DNA from: Rallus limicola | Lineage: Eukaryota > Chordata > Aves > Gruiformes > Rallidae | Direction: 5' to 3' | Assembly (NCBI GenBank): GCA_022605955.1 | Contig: JAKCOZ010000008.1 | Location: 22,755,083 to 22,819,082, forward strand | Length of the DNA stretch: 64,000 nt | Part shown: positions 34,301-49,500 of the stretch, piece after piece | Layout of the letters: every line of letters starts with the position of its first letter | Numbering within the stretch: the first letter of the stretch is position 1 | Position numbers and translations under genes: made by a program | Notes under the pieces: model-generated | Seen by the model: the letters and a program-made list of their open reading frames with translations, nothing else | Told to the model about the DNA's origin: nothing | Database searches by the model: none

Positions 34301-37300
34301 CAATTTAGAAGAAAAAAGGCAAAGAAGGAAAAAAAATGTACTCTCTAAATAGCATTTTCAACACTAAATATGAAGAACCTAAAGGCATAGCTTGACAGTT
34401 GAAATTTTTGCAGATTTACTTCTTGAATTGATAGCCTACACAGTATCTTTGCACATTTGTATCATCACCTTATTGTTTGATAAAATAACTTCAACAAGTA
34501 TATGAACATTACAAGTGGGAGAAAAAAAGCAAAACACGGTTTAGTGACCTTCATTATTTTTGGTCAGCTATGTTCCAAATCAAAACAATTGCAAATACAG
34601 TATTTATATAACACTCTACATTTTTTCTAAAAAAATGCTTAAGGAAGTTGGAAATCAAATACCACTTGTTTTTCAGTGTTAAGGCAAAAAATTCACTCAG
34701 CACTGAGTTATGTCACTGTAATGTACTTGGACTTCAAAGGCTTACCTGTTATGAGATAGCATAAAACATGAAGTTTTAATTCCAAACTCAAATATTACAA
34801 GGCCATTTATACTTTGCTTTCAAGCTGAACTCAGGCTGTATACAGAAAACCAAGGAACTTCCAGACTATTGAATACTTTCATATTTTATTCTTTTTTTTA
34901 AATCCTTCACTTCTTCTAGTCATTGACTAGAACATTTGACTTTTAAACTTTGTTGGATTTTCTTCTTAAATAAACTGATCAAGGGATCTGCTTCCCCCTG
35001 TTAAAGTTACAGAATTTTTTTCCCCACAGTACGTTACCATATAACCGCTTAGCGAGATCTATAATCTGCTGAATTTTTTCTTCTTGCTGAGGCACTGTAG
35101 GCTCAATAAACTTATTGAATTGCTTGTAGAGAGTCTCTATTGCTTCTCTTGTTTTGCATTCTGCAGAATACTTGCCAACTCTAATGACTGTTGCACTCAC
35201 ATCTTCAAACCAAAATTGACACTGATAGATAAAAACACTGCGTTATAATGAATTATTATCAGCAGCTCAAGCTTTTGCAGAATAGATTGGACATTTTTTA
35301 AGACTTTCCGTAACTAGTGGAATACAGTATGTCATGAATTTTCCAATTTTAACTTATGTGAAAAAAATGGCACTAATTCTGCTTCAAATATTAATAGCTT
35401 TTAAATTTTGTTACAAGCTAGATCAGTGCTCATCTTACAAATATGATGAGGTTGCTCTTTAATGGTGTTTTATTTCCAAGTTCTTTCCACCTTGCTTATC
35501 AACTGAATAATTTTGCAAACTTCATTTCATGGCCACAGTTATACCTCTGTAAGGGCAGCAAGGTAGCCTAGATTTAGTCTGCTAGCAAACAGGGGTTTTG
35601 GTCTTCGCAACCATTAAAGTTGCTAGGAGTTTTTCTACTGACAAGAATGGGCTTCACAACATACCCTTAATGAACATTTTTGATTAAAAATTCTCAGAGG
35701 AGAATAGAATTTGGTGTTCATTCAGTATCTCAGTTTTGCATCATTACAACAAGTAGCTAGTAATCAGCATTTTTCACTTATTCAAGTTGGTGTTTAACAT
35801 TGTGCCTATTCACTAAAAGAAACCTGTTGAGTAAAAGGTGATACTTTACTGAGTAAAAAGAGCAATCTTAAATTTTAGCTCTAGGAAATATTTATTTCCC
35901 TCAAAGTAAGGGGGGAGGGTAAAGATATAAATGCACAACAAGCGGTAACAAAATGCTTTGCTAACAGTATAGCAAATGGCACTTTGATCAGATCACTGGA
36001 CACTGAAAATATCTATTAAACAAAACTTTAGGATTCTGCTTCAACATTAAGGGGATTTACTTGTCATGCATTTAGATCACTTTAGAGATACAAACACTGC
36101 CACTTCAAAAAAAATAAGCAATGACTGGAATGTGCTTGCCTCACAGCAGATGAACAAACTCAATACTGCTAGAGGGAAAATACTGTTACAATTTTTTAAA
36201 AAGTCTATGAGGCACTCCTTAGATACATTAAAATAAATTTATAGAAATCTCCCAAAAGACTTAGACTGGAGTTCAGAAAAAAACCCAAAAAACATACTTA
36301 ACAATTAAGTTTATAAAAAAACCCCAACAACAAAAAAACCCACTGCTGAATATTTTACATTTTAGTTCCAGAATTACAACTCTTCCTGAAAACTAACAAA
36401 GTGGGTATTGTGATAGCCTGACTCTTGTGGTATACAACCATCAAAGAGGGCCTTGTGACACTTTGTGTTGCCTTGGAATATACTTAGAGAAAATGAACTC
36501 ATAGCTATGATAGATACACTGAATTGATAGATACACTGAATTGCTATCGAAGTCATATGTAGGTGGAGACCCCAGCTGTATGCTTAGCTGTGAAAGAATA
36601 TGGTCACATTGCAGATTTCCCCCCACCTTTCCTCCACAAAGTTACAAGACAAAAATAGAAGAGAATACTGATTTTTACCATTCTACTTTTGGAAGGCACA
36701 GAATTTGTGTGAAGTAGTTATAAGCACTTTTACCTATCCCTGAATCATCATTAAACCCACAGTGGGTACCTCAGGTTTACTAGTACCTCTTCCATCATCT
36801 GTTGCAGATGTTCCACGAGATCCAGATTTTGCTTGTAATCATCCACAACTCTGCTGAAGTCATTCAGCTGTTTTTGTAAGTCACTGATTAAACCCAAGAG
36901 GATAACTTTAGCATTAGATTCATTTGCTACAGAGCCAATAACTTTCTTCTCTAAATTATCCATCTTCTTTTTAAGATTCTGTTTAAAAGATGTAGCAATG
37001 TTAAATACAGCAACAAAATATTTCTATTTTCAGAAAGAAAAAGTAAAAAACATGGGGAAAACCCCACAAACATTCTTGTCCTGTGTTTTAAAAATCACAA
37101 GATGCCTTCTCAAAAGTCAAAGAGAACTGGAAGACCTCTACAATACTGATTAAAATTAATGTAAATTATATTACTCAATGGCATAATTCAGTTTAAATAA
37201 AATCAAATATCTGTAGTAATTAAACATGGGATCTTGAATAAAATAACTTTCATTGAATCCTGAAAGAAAAAAAATACAACTAAACCATTGGATTCTTTGA

Positions 37301-37506
37301 CCAAATACAAGTCAATTTAAGCATCTCATTTATATCCTCAAATGTTAAGATATTACTTAAAAATATTATGTAAGCAGTATCAGTCACAATCTAGTGTAAT
37401 CCCAAAGATCAAGTGGGAGAAGTATTCATACTTTATGATTATTCATACTTTATGATACCTGGTATAAACATGTCCTGAATGTTTTAGGATAAGCTAATAT
37501 TCATAT

Positions 37507-37549
<43 letters not shown>

Positions 37550-40500
37550 AAAAAATATCCTGGTAACACCGGTCTTGACAATTGATCAAGACTTTATTGC
37601 ACTAGCTGCTTTACAAGTGATGCAAAAAGACAGATTCCTGATTTATTTTTTCTGAAAGGAAGACATTGGTTTAACATATACACTTTTTTAAATGTACACT
37701 GGTAGGAAGAATGTTGCCAGCAGGTGATTTTTCCCTTCTGTGTATCACTAGTGGGGCTATATCTGGAGTCCTCTGTCCACTTCAGGCTCCCAGGTACAAA
37801 AAATACCTGGACATAATGGAGCAAATCCAGCAAAGGGCAACAAAGGTGACAAAATATGTGTCATATAAGGACAGAGAAAGCTGGAGTTTTTAGTATGGAG
37901 AAGACAAGGCTTAAGATGGATTAGATAAATGTAATAAAAAACCAGAGCCTGGCTCATCTCACATGTGCCCCATGCACACCCAAACCAAAAAAAATTTTGT
38001 AAAACTACCTTTTTTTTTTTTTTCCTCTGAGGGTGGAACATCTTGCCCACAGAGGCTGTGGAGCCTCCACACCTGGAGATATTAATAACTGAACTGACAT
38101 GACATAGACCAAACTTCTGTAGTTTACCCTGCTCTAAGGAAGGAAGGTTCAACTAAATGATGTCTCCAGAGCTCCCTTCCAACATCAATGATTCTGTAAT
38201 TTGAATTTGCATTTGTGGATGAAATTGCCAAAAAAGGTTAAAAAAGAGTTTTTAAAGGAATAGACAATGACAGCAAAGAAAATAGCAAAAAAAGCTAGAG
38301 AACATTTCTAGCAAAACAGAATGTGTTAGTTCTGAATGGCAGTTAAATAGGTCATTGGAGGCTTTGGAGGGAAAGTTTCTGATGAATGGAAAAAATTGGT
38401 GAGGCTAGCAGGGTTCTAAACTGTAAATGAGTTCCAGGTGATGAATGCAGAAAAAGGTTCTGAAGACTTCACGTGGTGAAATGAAGCAGCTAGATGCAAG
38501 AGGGAATATGTGTGCATTTACTGTTGATTTGTTGATTTTGATGGGGTTTTTTGGTTGGTTGTTTTCTTTTTAAGGAGAGCAAAGACTAAGTCTCATTGTA
38601 GAAGAACGGAGGCAAGAAGAATAAAATATTAAATAGAAGAATAATGGAGAATAAAAGGAGTGAACACAGAGAAGTCAGGAACTGAGATACCACTGAAGGA
38701 AATGTAAGAATTCAAGGAACACAACAATGAAAACTATCTGAGTCAGTGACTGAGACAGGGAAAAGATATGAAACTGAGTAACAGGGAAGCTCGCAATGCA
38801 TTTTATATTTCATTTGAACTGCATGGCACAAGCCATGGCAATTCATCCAGTGAAAACTTCATTAAGACTAAAATTTCTAATATTACCTGTATTTTCTCTG
38901 CATATGTATCAACTTGCTGAATCTGTATTTTAAGTACTTTCAAATTTCGAGCTCTTTCAGTTTTCTTTGTATAGTTAAACTTCAAATTGTTGAATTTCTT
39001 TTTGAGATCCTTAAATGATTCTCTGAGCTGAAACAAAGAATATTTGTTAGTAAAAAAGAAGCCAGAGCATAGAGTCAGGTTTTTTTCAAGAGCCATTTAA
39101 GAGACCACAGTTTGAACACTGAAAGTTTAATACAGAAATTAATAACACTAAGCCACTTCAAAGAATCCTTAGTCCCACAGAATCTTTCCAGCAGTGGACA
39201 CTCAATCTTACAAAACCAATGTTTTTGCCTTCTGAATGCTGATTAATGTTTCTAAAAAGTCTGAAGGAAGAAAGGGATTGGGCAAAGGATGTGATCTTTG
39301 CTCAATATATGAAAAAATCCTGTCCAAGGTCTTTCATTGATTTTAACTAGAGGCAGATGTCCTTCCTACTCTACTCCATTTAGTGGAAACATGTCCCCTC
39401 TCCCTGGCAGTGCTCAAGGCCAGGTTGGATAGGGCTTTGGACAACCTCATCTAATGGAGGCTGTCCCTGCCCATGGCAGGGGAGTTGGAAGTAGATGGTC
39501 TTGAAAGTCCCTTCCAACCCAAACCCTTCTGTGAAATTGTAGCCATGTAAAAAGTATATCCATGCTTAGTTTCCAGAAGCATAGTTTTAACTAGGCTGGA
39601 GCAAATAGATTTGTACTTTTAAATAGGAATTTTCTTCTGCAATACATTTAGTTTCCATGTTCCTTTTGTTCCTTCCACTTTTTCAGGAGCCCTGCTTCTG
39701 AAAGGAAGTTACAGATGGGCTTACACTTTACTATTCCAAATGCCTTAGTAAAATTATTCACAGCACACAATGATGAATCCAGCTTAATGCAAAATTAAGG
39801 TGTAGCCTATATGAACCTTTCAAATTTTGCCTAAAGAAAACCTTGACTAACAACAGCTAGATAGATTCGGTATCACACAAGAGTATTATTACCAGTTCAC
39901 AGTGACTTGGTGAAAGAAAAAACAGGAAATGATTCTTATAACAATATAAATTCAGATGAACTAGTAGCTCTGATTATGAAGCACACATACCTTTCTAGAC
40001 TTCTCAGATGGACTTAAATCAGCTGAGATACATACTATTAAATTGTTTTGAACTTACATGGAATATAGCTGTGTTCTCTTTAATCTGTGAAAGATTTTTA
40101 AAATCCAAAATTAAAGGAATGACACTGATGAAGCTGTAGGGAAGCTACATTTGCATATGTATGGATCAGATGCATTGCCAATTTACCAGAATGAGTTTAG
40201 TATGTATCAAAAAAAAGAGGCATATGTGACGAACATAAATTTAAAAAAAAACCAAACAAACAGTATTTATTCACCTTGGGAACTGGTTATAATACAGGGA
40301 CAGGGTTGTTATTTATAATTTTTTCAATGCAAATTATCTGTTTGCTTTCATGTCCTCTTACGAACGTACCCTTAATAAACCACATGTCATGCTTTGCATT
40401 AGCAATGCTATATGAACATATTAAATACACTCAGCTATATTATCTTTAAAGGAATATGATTTTATTATAAAGCTTTAGTTTTTCTTTTTTTTCTCTGAAA

Positions 40501-43500
40501 GCTATGTAATTTTTCATTGTTTACAACAGAAAAAAATAATTTTGAATATTAAAATGAATTCTGAATGTCTTTAAGCAACATATACAAGTAAAAAAGTTGA
40601 TTCAAATATGCTACTGGCAACTTATAAAAGGTACTATTTTAATTATACTGCAATTCCATGATCACATTTTCAACTTATTTATAATTAATTAATAAAACTT
40701 GAAATGGAAGAATACAAAAATGACTGAAATATATTTTTTGAGAATTTTATATCCTTTGGATTGAATTTTTTTTTGCTTTAAGGAGACTATAGAAGAAAAA
40801 TATGTAAAGTGATATTTATCTGTAGGGACTGATGTAAAAGAAATGCAGCAGTTGCAGCATTTTATGGTCTGTTCCTCCAGACACATGAATGAAAAGAACT
40901 TAACTTACTTGATTAGGGATAACTAGTTTAAGTCACATCCACAATTTGATATTTAGTTAAAATATTTGAAGCTTTTTCTTTTCGTATTAGAAAGTCTTGC
41001 AGACTTCCCCCTGCCCCTCTCTCCCCACCAAAGAATCCAGGGAGTAACGAATGCTCATTTTGCAGCTACTCTTATTGGAACAAATAGCAATCAATTTATT
41101 ATTCTCATTACTACATACTAATGTTAATCCATCAAGGGATATATTTTTTCATTTTCATTTCATCTAGTGTATTGTTGCTGCATTATTTCAGCAGTGAGTA
41201 GACAGATGTGTTCCCTCAGCATAATGGAAAGGAAGGGAATTCTATCACCAGTACTGTGATCTCTAATTAATTTAAGTTTTTTATCCCACCTAAGTACACA
41301 GAATAATAAAATTTATCTAACCCCCTTCTGTTAATAAAGCCACATTTGCAGAACAACATTTCGTATTCAGAATACAAGAGGCCCATTTGCTGCATAATTT
41401 TGAGGAAAAGAGATGATCAAGAGTCTATTTTAGTTTGTTTCACTGGCTTATGCACATACTTAGGCTAGTGAGGCTAGAGGCTCTCCTCATAGCAGTATGT
41501 GAAATTAGATCACCTTGTTTCAGATATGATGGCTCATGTGTCAAAGGTCTGCAGTTGCTGTCACTCTTCTCTTTTAGCCTCAGTGGAAAAACCAGGTTCA
41601 GCTCAGACTTGTACATCACCGCCTCAGAGCGCATGTACACAGCTCCTGTTAAGATCAGCAACCAAACCAGGGGCGATACATGGCTGACAATTTTGAGGAA
41701 TCTAAATGTATCTCAGTTTTGCATTATTTTCTGAAAAATTAAATGAGAAATACCAAGAAACTATACACCCTAACAAACTTCTGTGACTTCAGCCCAAGTA
41801 CTTTAATGGAACTTTGTAACTTGTCCATTGTGTCATAGTCATCTATCAGGCAGCTGTTCCTAACTATAGTCCGCCTGTCATGGGTGGAGAATGATAATGG
41901 AGGAGAGGGGTTTAGGTGCCGTTTGCTCCAATTTATCATGTGACTACAGAATAAATGGAAAAAGCAACTTATAAAGTTGCTCCAAACATGTTTTTAACAA
42001 CAGGATTGTTCTGGTAAAATGCTGATTCCTGTGTGAGCCACTCTAGGAGGTACTTCAGTGTTGTCGGCCACTTACCCTTCCCTTTGTATTCATACATAAA
42101 ACCTAATTATTATACACAAAGCATTAATAATCAAAATAGCCCATGAAAGCAAGTTGCTGGAAATAGTTTTTTGCAAAGTGGCAAAGAATAAAGAACAGCC
42201 AGAAAGTGTGAAAAAGGAAAAGGTGCTGTTCCAGCCATTAATGATTCCTCTAGTTCTGGGACCACAATCAAAATAAATTACAAAGTGAGAAATGTGCTAA
42301 AAAGTATCAGTTCCTACTGACTTGCAAACAGACATAGCTCATTACCCTCAGTGGTTAAAATCTACATTTTCAGTCACACCTTTCCGTACATGTATAAAAA
42401 GTGACGTCATGAAGAGGAAAGAAGTGAGATGACTGGAGAGAGCGGAGATCTAATTCAGATTGTTACTTTTCTGTTGCATGCTTTGTGCAGACATGCATAA
42501 ACATTATTTTTTAAGTGATCGCCTAAATAAAAGGCTTTTTAATTAGAAAAGTTCTCTTATATAAATAGCTGTGTAATTTATAATCCCATGAAAAGATTCA
42601 GTTACCCGAGGCTTGACTCAGCTCTATCACAAATGGCTGCAGAGTAATGCAGTGGAGCCTCTTTGGAGGCTGCTATCCAAGATAGCGAAGTAGGAAGCCC
42701 AAACTGGAAAATACAGATCTCAAAGGCTGTATGAACTTTCCTTATGCTTTTCAAAGATGTGGAGGACATAAATCCTTTTTCTGGCCTTTGCATATTCTCT
42801 TTAAATTAGAGAAGGCACACAGAAGACATGTGTTTTACTCCTTTGTTCTCCAAAACATTTTCAAAACTCATGCTACACGTCTTTGGCTATAAATGATAGG
42901 TATTTGGTTTTTATAAAAGCACTTGTGTTACGAACACAAGGACATAGCCAAGTTCTTCATGATATTCTGAAACATAGTGAGTCCTAACCAAAGCTCTCTT
43001 TTATATACTTTCTTTACACAGATAAATTCATCACATTAAATGTAAATTAACTATTTACACCAGAATTCAAAATATTTTCAGTCACCTTTAAAGTTTGCTC
43101 TGTACACTGGTAAATCACAACTAAGTTATCTGTTTGGGTATTTACTATGTGACAGCTATGAACAGCTGCTGCTTGCTGCTAGCACATGAAATATTTGTTT
43201 AGACATAGTAGAAGGTAAAACAATTGTTTTTTCAGATAGGCCTTTTAGATTCTAGCTATACTTTTTCTGATGTTAAAATTAACAGAATTTAAAATACTGA
43301 AGTAAATACTTCATAACTAACATTCATGAAGTAGTTCAGCATCTGGTTTCGTGATCCTTAAAAAGAATTAGTTATAAATACTTAATCAAAACGAATGAAG
43401 TAAAATGGAAGAAAATTGTTTATGCAGGCACATTAGCTGGGTATTTGTTTAGGAAACATCATCTATGCAAACATCTAATAGAAAAGGTATCTACATACCA

Positions 43501-46500
43501 AATTGGTAAGTTTACACTGAAGATTCAAGTTGAGTTTGGAGATGACAGATTTTAACTTAACATGGCTTTCCCAACTTAAAATGAAAAAATTATTAACACT
43601 GTAATTGAAAATATGCTGTGCTGGTATTTGCAGAGGGTGTCCACTAACTATGAGAAGCTAAAACACACTTTGCAAAACAGGGCATGTGGTTTCACATGTC
43701 ACTGGCACATTTTTTATTTAAATTTGAGAGACATAAAGGATGCTTATTTCCCTTACTTACACTGAAAGTCTAACAAGAAATAGAACCAGAAAAATAATTC
43801 TTCTTAGACAGGAGTCACATTCTCCTCCCCTTATATTATAATTCCAGAATCGAAGTAAAGAAATAAGACGTTCATTTAATATAAGTGTGTCTTTGTCTAT
43901 GAGCCTTAAATACAGGCTGATCACTGAACTTTTCCTTTTCTTCAGCAAGTTTGAGGGGTTTTCAAGTAAAAACCTAGACTGCTTTAGTTCAAAGCTCAAG
44001 TATTCTGATTCTGCCATGCCACTGCAAAACAAAATGGGACTTCTTGTTTAGGTACTTTTGATTTCATTCTCTTCTACAGCATGGTTCCCTCTGCCAGGAT
44101 GCTGCTTCTCTACCACCTGCTGCTCCTATTGCCTCCTACCATCCGCCAGGCATCACAGGAGACTGATGGACTCACAGAGTGAAACACACTCAGCTTGTAA
44201 CTGACAAGGGACTAGAACTGTAACTGAGATGAAAAGAAAAAACATACCTTTTTTGATGCCTGTGTTCTATCAATTTCAAAGTATTTTGACAAAATATCTT
44301 TTAAAAGAAAAGAAAATCCAAGCAACAATTTTATAATTTAAAATCATTGAGACCGAAATCTCAGTCACTTATACTTTGATGATTTTGAGAAAATACAGTC
44401 TGTCTTTATTCATGTGTGGATTTACTTAGTGAAACACAAAATAAGAAAATATAATTTTCTTTGTCCTGTGTTTCCACTACCTATGCTTCACACTAAAGGG
44501 AATGTTAGTGTCAAATTCTTCTAGCTAAGAATCCAGTTCCCATACCTCATGGATGCACAGAAGTGCAATCTACAGAATATCAAGTGCATAGGGCATCAGC
44601 TTCTTATTTTAATGGGTTTCTCTAAAGAAATTCATTCTATGAAATGGTTTTCCTAAATTAATTTTTGTTGAGACATCTATTCAATTCAACCTGCTAAGCT
44701 GTAAATAGATTGGCATTTGGACAACTAAGAATAAACATATTAACTAAGTGATTTTTCCTAAGTTCCATAATATTAAATTCTAATATCTAATACTAAATAT
44801 CTAATGTCTGTGCCAAAGAACATTTAATTTTATTCAAACATTAAGTATCATATCTTGGGTTTCTGAAAAAAAAAAGTTTAGTACTAAATTGTTCTGAACT
44901 TTTAATTAAGAGACTGAAAGTTCTTTCCAGTAGGCTTATAGCTGCAATATATATCAATTCTATTTTTGTTTGAAACATTAGGTCCATAAGAAAGAATTTT
45001 GAAGAATCGCGTATTTCCAGTGAAGCTGACAGTTGAAAGCCAAAGAAAAGCTATGAAAACTATAAAACTTATAACTGCTCTATTTTCAGTCCTCTTGGTA
45101 CTGTGTAAACAATAGCATATTACAGAACACAACCAATTTTTTAAACATTCAACATGTTGGCATTTATCTCATTTACCTCGCTTATTTCCTCATGAGTGGT
45201 GCAGTATTGGAAATGCTGTGACAGTTTTTCCTCGTATTTATCAGCTTTTGAGCTCCAGTTAATGCTATCACACTCAAACCTTGCAAGTTCTTGCTTCAGA
45301 TTCTTTATGGAGACATTCAAACAATTCTAAACAGGGAACAGACAAGGAACCTCAGGAAATGTATTAATTTAACCAATGTAAAATGGAAAGCATTTTGAGG
45401 CAGAACATGCAGGTAGTCACAGGGAGTTACAGTAAACAATTAAACCTTCCTGCAATGAGAGCAAGAACATAGCAATTCCAATCACTAGTAGTATGAGAAG
45501 TTCTCAGAACTCAGCATGGTGCCCTCTCTGAGCAAAGAGTTGTCCTACTATAGTCCTTCACCACCTGCAGATTAGTTCCTTTCTCCCATCAAATCAGTTT
45601 CTGGAGTCTGAAGAGCAGACTGGCAATGTGTACAATTTAGGCCGGTCATAAGGGAATGTCTTGCTTTCTACCTACTAAATTAATACACTGCAATGACAAT
45701 CCTGCCCTGAATAACTAACTCCTTTCTAAAATTATAGCCATTTTACTATGCAAATCAGTCTGGAATCCAAAAATAAGGTAACGCTGCTAGTACACATCTT
45801 TTTTATTCTTCTGTTATCCTTCCTTATAGGAGAATAAATATGCAAAGCAACCTTTACAATGTAGAAAGAGTTGAATATATAGATGTCATATTCAAGAAAT
45901 CATCATCAGGGTATTGAACTGCACAAATACTGGAGTAAAGAAAGTCATGCTTTTTTTTTTTTTCTCCCAACACACTGATATGTTAAGATTAATTTCCTCC
46001 CTAATTCCAGATTACAATCTATGCACAGACCATTACAAAATAAAAAAACATTTCAAAGAAAGTGAAATCTCTTTTGGCAAAAGCAATTAATAATGTAACT
46101 ACTGATGAATAAGTTTCACCATTCCTAGATGTCTCATGTAATTTGATGCTTTTATATCTGCAATCTTTTAAAGTAGAAATCTAAAAATGATCAACTGGTT
46201 TACTTTTTATGTTTTGCTTAATTTTAAAATATCTTAAAGCTCTTTATTTGGTGGTTTGTTTTTTTTTTCAGAGTGTCATTATATTTTTGTACCTCTAAAA
46301 TTCAGAAAGCTGTAATAATCTTCCATATTTATCCTTGATTTCACAAATTGTTCCAACATTGTTAGATTCATTCTCACAAATCTACTCACAGGTTGCTGTA
46401 CTGCAGACAAGATACCCACTCCCTGGGTAATAAGCAGTTTATATAGCTGTCTGATATGTGCATGTTTCTCCTGGGTGTTCACAAGGCAGGTTTTCACATG

Positions 46501-49500
46501 GTTCAAATTTTCAGGGTCCTCACATATTTCAGGAACATCCAGTTCTCCTGATTTTGATAGACATTCCAGCTGGAATATATTAAAACAAAAATCAGTATGT
46601 GTTTAAAATAGTGTGAAAGGAAGCTTACAATTCCTTCCTTACCCATAATGTGTTATCTTAAATTTCACTTAAGTAATTAAATTTGGTTTCAGGTCTGAAT
46701 TTTAAATTCTCCATATTTCATGTAGGTTTAGAGACAAAAAACCACCGGGTAGGTTAATGCTGTTTGATTGGCAGGGAAGTGGGGTAACAAGGGTACCTAA
46801 AACAAAGAGAGATTAACTGCAATGAAAAGAAAATATTAAAAGATTATACTAACTTTCTTTTTAATGTGATGGAATTTGACTGTCTTGTTGAAAATCTCAT
46901 CATATCCTGTCATTGTATCCTTTACCGTTTGATGGAGATGAACCAGCTGACTTATTTTCTCAGAATGCTCTTTTTTGGGGATTTCTTTCTGGCTCGGCAA
47001 TGTTAAGAATTTTATCAGGTACTCCATCTCAGCATTCAGTTGCTAGCAAAAAAGCAGATGTTACTCAAAATACACAAATATATTTGCAAGCTTTCCATTA
47101 TGTTTGCTAAAGTAACAACCTAACAATAGTAAATTGTCTTGGGGAAAAAAAGCAATGCCACACTGTTTAAAGCAACATTTCAGCTAGGCATGAATCTCAG
47201 CCATCACTAGCAACAGCCTTGGACCAAAACAAGTCAAACTGACTTACAGGGGAATGGCAGACTGACTTGCTAAAACTCACAGGCATTGTCCAGAGGAAAT
47301 AGGAAGCTTAGTATGACTTACATTATCCTCTTACTAGCAATGACTCAATAGCATGAAACCGGTACTCTCCTTGTACCTCCACCACCCTAATGCTTACGTG
47401 TCACTTTAATACGCAGCTAACATCATGCAAGACATTCTCTGGACACTGCATGTAAGATCTATTCTCCCTTACCTTATGAACACACAGAAACCCTTCATTC
47501 TGGAAAGGTACCATAAAACACCCCAATACCTGACACTCTGTCTGGGTTCAATGTGAACATGAATCTTTACTGTACCAAAAAGAACTTCTGATCCACCATG
47601 CACTTCACTGGCTTTTCTCACCTGATACTGTGGTTTCATTTGGTTGAGCTTTTCTTGTAGTTCCAAAACAACAAAAAAGTCACTTCCAAGGTCAACTGCA
47701 GCTGGAAACCGGAGTGTCTTTTGAAGAATCTCTAACCCACGGGTAGTCTAAAAGATAATCAAAGAGTTCAGTGTTTCTATCTGTAGCAAATAACTAAAAA
47801 AGAAAAACTAAACTCATCTAAACTCATAACAAATTCCACAAAACAGACATCCAAATATTATCCATATATTTCATTAAGATCTTCCTAAAAGATAAAGAAA
47901 AAAGAGAGATATTCTGAATTTGAATAATTGGGGGTTTTTTTAACTTACAAACTTTTGTGCCTCAAACTATCAGGCAAGGGTCATAGGGAATCCTTAAGAG
48001 AGTGTGCTAAAACAATTAATACATTGAGATCAAACATCATATACACAGGGTGTATTTTCTCTGGTAACAGATGTCACAGCTTAGTGAAAAGTTGCACAAG
48101 ATAAACAACAAGTACAAACTTCTGGTTCTGCTCCTAGTCCACGTTTTCTTATGAACATGGTTGATCTTGAGTGCAGGAACTCTTAGGACAGTTTAGCTTA
48201 GTAACTGTTAAGTCTCAACAAAATGGTGGGGCTTTTTTTTTCTTAAAAAAAACCAATACACCACAAAAACTAAAGCACTGCTGGTCTAGTATATGGACTT
48301 GATTAAAACCTAGACTTATATGTGTTTAAATAAGAGCAAAAAGTTCAATGACATCTCATGTTTCTTGATGACTGAGTGGCAGAATAGACTATGGAGAAAT
48401 ATTTTACTGATTCTCTCTCTTAAATGATACCTATAATAGTTGATGAGACAGTCAGAAAATTCTTACCATCTAGAAACATTTACCACAGTTGCTTTCTTTC
48501 TAGCTGTTTTACTTACAATTTTTAGTTGTTCTTTAAATATCCGGCACTGTTGCTTGACAGGTTTTACTTGAGTGATTTTAAAATTACACATTGGCCAAAG
48601 ATCAGTCAGCTCGTTCTTTTCTTTACTCAGGTTAACAATTATATCCTCTGTTACCTGGACAGATTTTTCTACTTTTAATATTAAACTCTCATTTACCTAG
48701 GAAATAAATAGACACTTTTTTTTTACATATGGTTTTTTCCACATATGTTTTTATAAGATACAATTAAAACCTCATATTACTGAAGTCTCAACAAAACTTA
48801 ATAAACCCCAACTATTCTATTGTAGCTGCTTAACACTTCTACAAAATAATTTCTTAACAGATAGAAGTACTTAAAATGGCTTTTTGGAGAGCAACTGGAA
48901 GTGAAGTAGATGAAGAAAAGACCACTCCTTTGGACTGATAACTAAAACAACAACAAAACATGAGAGGGATAACATATTTAGCATCTGAACATTTGGCACT
49001 TTCTTATTTTAAGAGAGCCTTTATCAGAAATACCAGAAAACTGGGTAATGCTGTTTCTGTTTTCCCATTTCAGAATTTTCCTTTTAAGCAAAGCTGTGTT
49101 CATAAATTACTTATGTGATCCATATTTTCCAGATACTTAAAACTTACAACTTAAGAATATCATGGGAACTGAGTAGTAGAAAATACAGTGGCAACACACT
49201 TCCAGGGCTTCAAGAGAGATAATATCTGATATGTTTAGACTTCAGGTGACTGCCATGCAATCTCATATTCACACATATTCAGCCTGCCCTTACACTATCT
49301 TATCTGTGCCTAGCTGCATCAAGCTGTGACAGCACACACTTTAGCCCACACTAAATGCCTGCGGACTTTCTCTCCTTAAGTAGGTTTTTCCAACTCATCT
49401 TGCATACTGCCATAGGTTACTAACACCAACTCCCCCTTCTCACCCTAATGTCACTGCTCCCTTGTTTGTCCTATAAAACCAGAAAGAACAGCTGGGTATC

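Larger units (their letters stand above)
36979..38886 (-). other. CCDC141: CCDC141 intron with microsatellite and CR1
   Basis: A 1.9-kb intron carrying a 17-bp tandem duplication (37423-37456), an AC/AT dinucleotide tract (37507-37549) and a CR1 fragment (37735-38200). Confidence 0.8.

Noticed and set aside
43757..44032. A 91-codon minus-strand open frame after an acceptor-like ttttgttttgcag in the 6-kb CCDC141 intron
   Set aside because: The frame needs phase 2 at the acceptor, but the upstream exon (45177-45326) ends in phase 0. No human counterpart fits, as exons on either side already join contiguously.
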